Shown here: positions 29,868 through 30,890 of the stretch, piece by piece | Layout: every line of letters begins with the position of its first letter | Position numbering within the stretch: the stretch's first letter is position 1 | Source: Phoronis australis | Taxonomy: Eukaryota > Phoronida > Phoronidae | Assembly (NCBI GenBank): GCA_002633005.1 | Contig: NMRA01000413.1 | Location: 348,597 to 379,486, forward strand | Length of the DNA: 30,890 nt | Reading direction: 5' to 3' | Translations under genes and position numbers: made by a program | The notes under the pieces: generated by a model | The model's database searches: none | What the model was told of the DNA's origin: nothing | What the model saw: only the letters and a program-made list of their open reading frames with translations

Positions 29868-30731
29868 GTAAGTGATCTGATCGTTCTAGTATAGCTACTC
29901 AAATTTTACCAACAAATCCTTAGAAGTCTCCTTCTCAAAATTGTATTTTCTCTGCTCAGATTTAGTTACATTTTTGTACTCTAGTAATGCTCAATGTGAT
30001 ACATGTCAACGTCAATCCTACGAGCCGTAAGATGATCACAAACTGGCCATACTTCGTTCAGCTCTGAATAAAGCTGCCTTTTGTGCATTCCATGTTGTCA
30101 GTTTCTTGCGAGATCAGTGAGATCATGTAAGGCTACGCAAACTCACTCGAGTAAAAGGTGAACGTTTCGCAAGCAATGCTTAGCTAGTCCTTACTCGCAT
30201 AGACTAGCAAGATGCCCACAACTGAAATGATTTGACAGCGAACATAAAATGTTCAATTGTAAATAAGTGAATTATCCATTTCCGTTTGATAAGCCGCGTT
30301 TCATGAATGTCTTGCGTTACAGACACCTTGGCATTCCTTCGTTGACGTGTAGTGGTCGAGCGTCAGCATTAAAACAATAGTTATTCAGGTTTTACATCGC
30401 TTAGCTGAAAATTTGTCCTTCGGTTTAGATGGTCGTTCATTGCCCTTGTTCTGTAAAAATTGACTCTAGATTAGCAGTGGACAGAGGGTAGTTTTATAGA
30501 CGCAAGAATCTTGTAATGACGTGTTTCGCTTGTAATACTTGACGATTTCTTGCGAGTTCTTGCTTTTCTCGCAAGACGTTAGGTCTATGGAATGCACGCC
30601 TGGACTGGACATTTCTGTGTACATGTACTTTTCATTCCCATGTAAATCCCTGTCTACACACTTGGATATACAGTTGTAAGTCCGTATATTTAGGAGCACA
30701 TGATAAGTGCACTGCGACTATTGACGGTGTC
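29868..30731 (+). other. Transporter intron 3 (incomplete)
   Basis: I see no exon with the expected helix 11-12 pattern. The sequence has several 'CTTGCGAG'-type words in both orientations near 30105 and 30545 and otherwise nothing recognisable. Confidence 0.55.
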
Positions 30732-30833
30732 GCGTGAAATTTCTTCCCCGTGAAATTTCTTCCCAATCCGACTTTGCGCATGCGCAGATTGGCCAGGTTG
30801 GCATCCCGTCTTGAGAGCGTGAAATTTCTTCCC
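30732..30833. repeat. Three copies of a 15-16-bp word near the window edge
   Basis: CGTGAAATTTCTTCCC occurs at 30733-30748 and 30749-30764 (abutting) and again at 30818-30833, separated by a segment that contains the palindrome TGCGCATGCGCA. The unit resembles GAAATTTTCTCC in the second foldback element, so this may be the start of another such array cut by the window end. Confidence 0.6.
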
Positions 30834-30890
30834 AGAGCACTTCTGTGGTGGCACTGAATAGTTAGGCTGCGGCCGCGGCCAATTTGCACT

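Overview
This window looks like draft-quality nuclear DNA from an invertebrate animal, probably a marine bilaterian. It is AT-rich, has spliced genes with GT..AG introns, one undetermined base (14713), tRNA-derived SINEs, a LINE tail, and many DNA-transposon remnants of kinds common in echinoderm, hemichordate, amphioxus and mollusc genomes. I cannot name the species. There is no prokaryotic operon, rRNA gene or CRISPR array. The gene density is low: one recognisable host gene, with transposable-element material making up most of what can be identified elsewhere.

Layout. 1-3640: essentially non-coding, with a diverged direct repeat. 3643-3750: tRNA-derived SINE (minus) with a hairpin tail. 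3831-6280: element with ~200-bp inverted termini. 6449-7000: CA microsatellite and a second SINE copy (plus). 7685-10913: DNA transposon with matching ends and AT/AT target duplication, carrying truncated convergent genes for a SWIM/YqaJ-type protein and a THAP-domain protein (ISL2EU-like). 11740-14743: hAT-like element with perfect 16-bp ends, a decayed but still splice-phased hAT transposase remnant, and a LINE 3' end. 14750-17530: mostly unexplained. 17536-17778: two copies of a short inverted-repeat element. 18284-19435: foldback-type element with two oppositely oriented arrays of 21-bp units around a small loop that holds a short broken reading frame. 19581-22747: DNA transposon with 17-bp ends and a decayed gene with a cysteine-rich CXC-like tail, ending 113 bp before the start codon of the host gene.

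The host gene is a plus-strand monocarboxylate-transporter-like (SLC16/MFS) gene. Its exons lie at 22861-23086, 26796-26938 and 29097-29867, all joined at phase-1 introns, and the last membrane segments lie beyond the window. The middle exon is 143 bp instead of the expected 144 and carries a one-base frameshift, so this copy is either a pseudogene or has a sequence error. Its introns hold an LTR-like direct repeat pair, a tandem 110-bp repeat, a third copy of the short inverted-repeat element and a second, unrelated foldback-type element (27520-28268).

The most notable theme is architectural. Two elements with different sequence are both built from head-to-head minisatellite arrays around a unique loop, and a possible third array begins at the right edge of the window.
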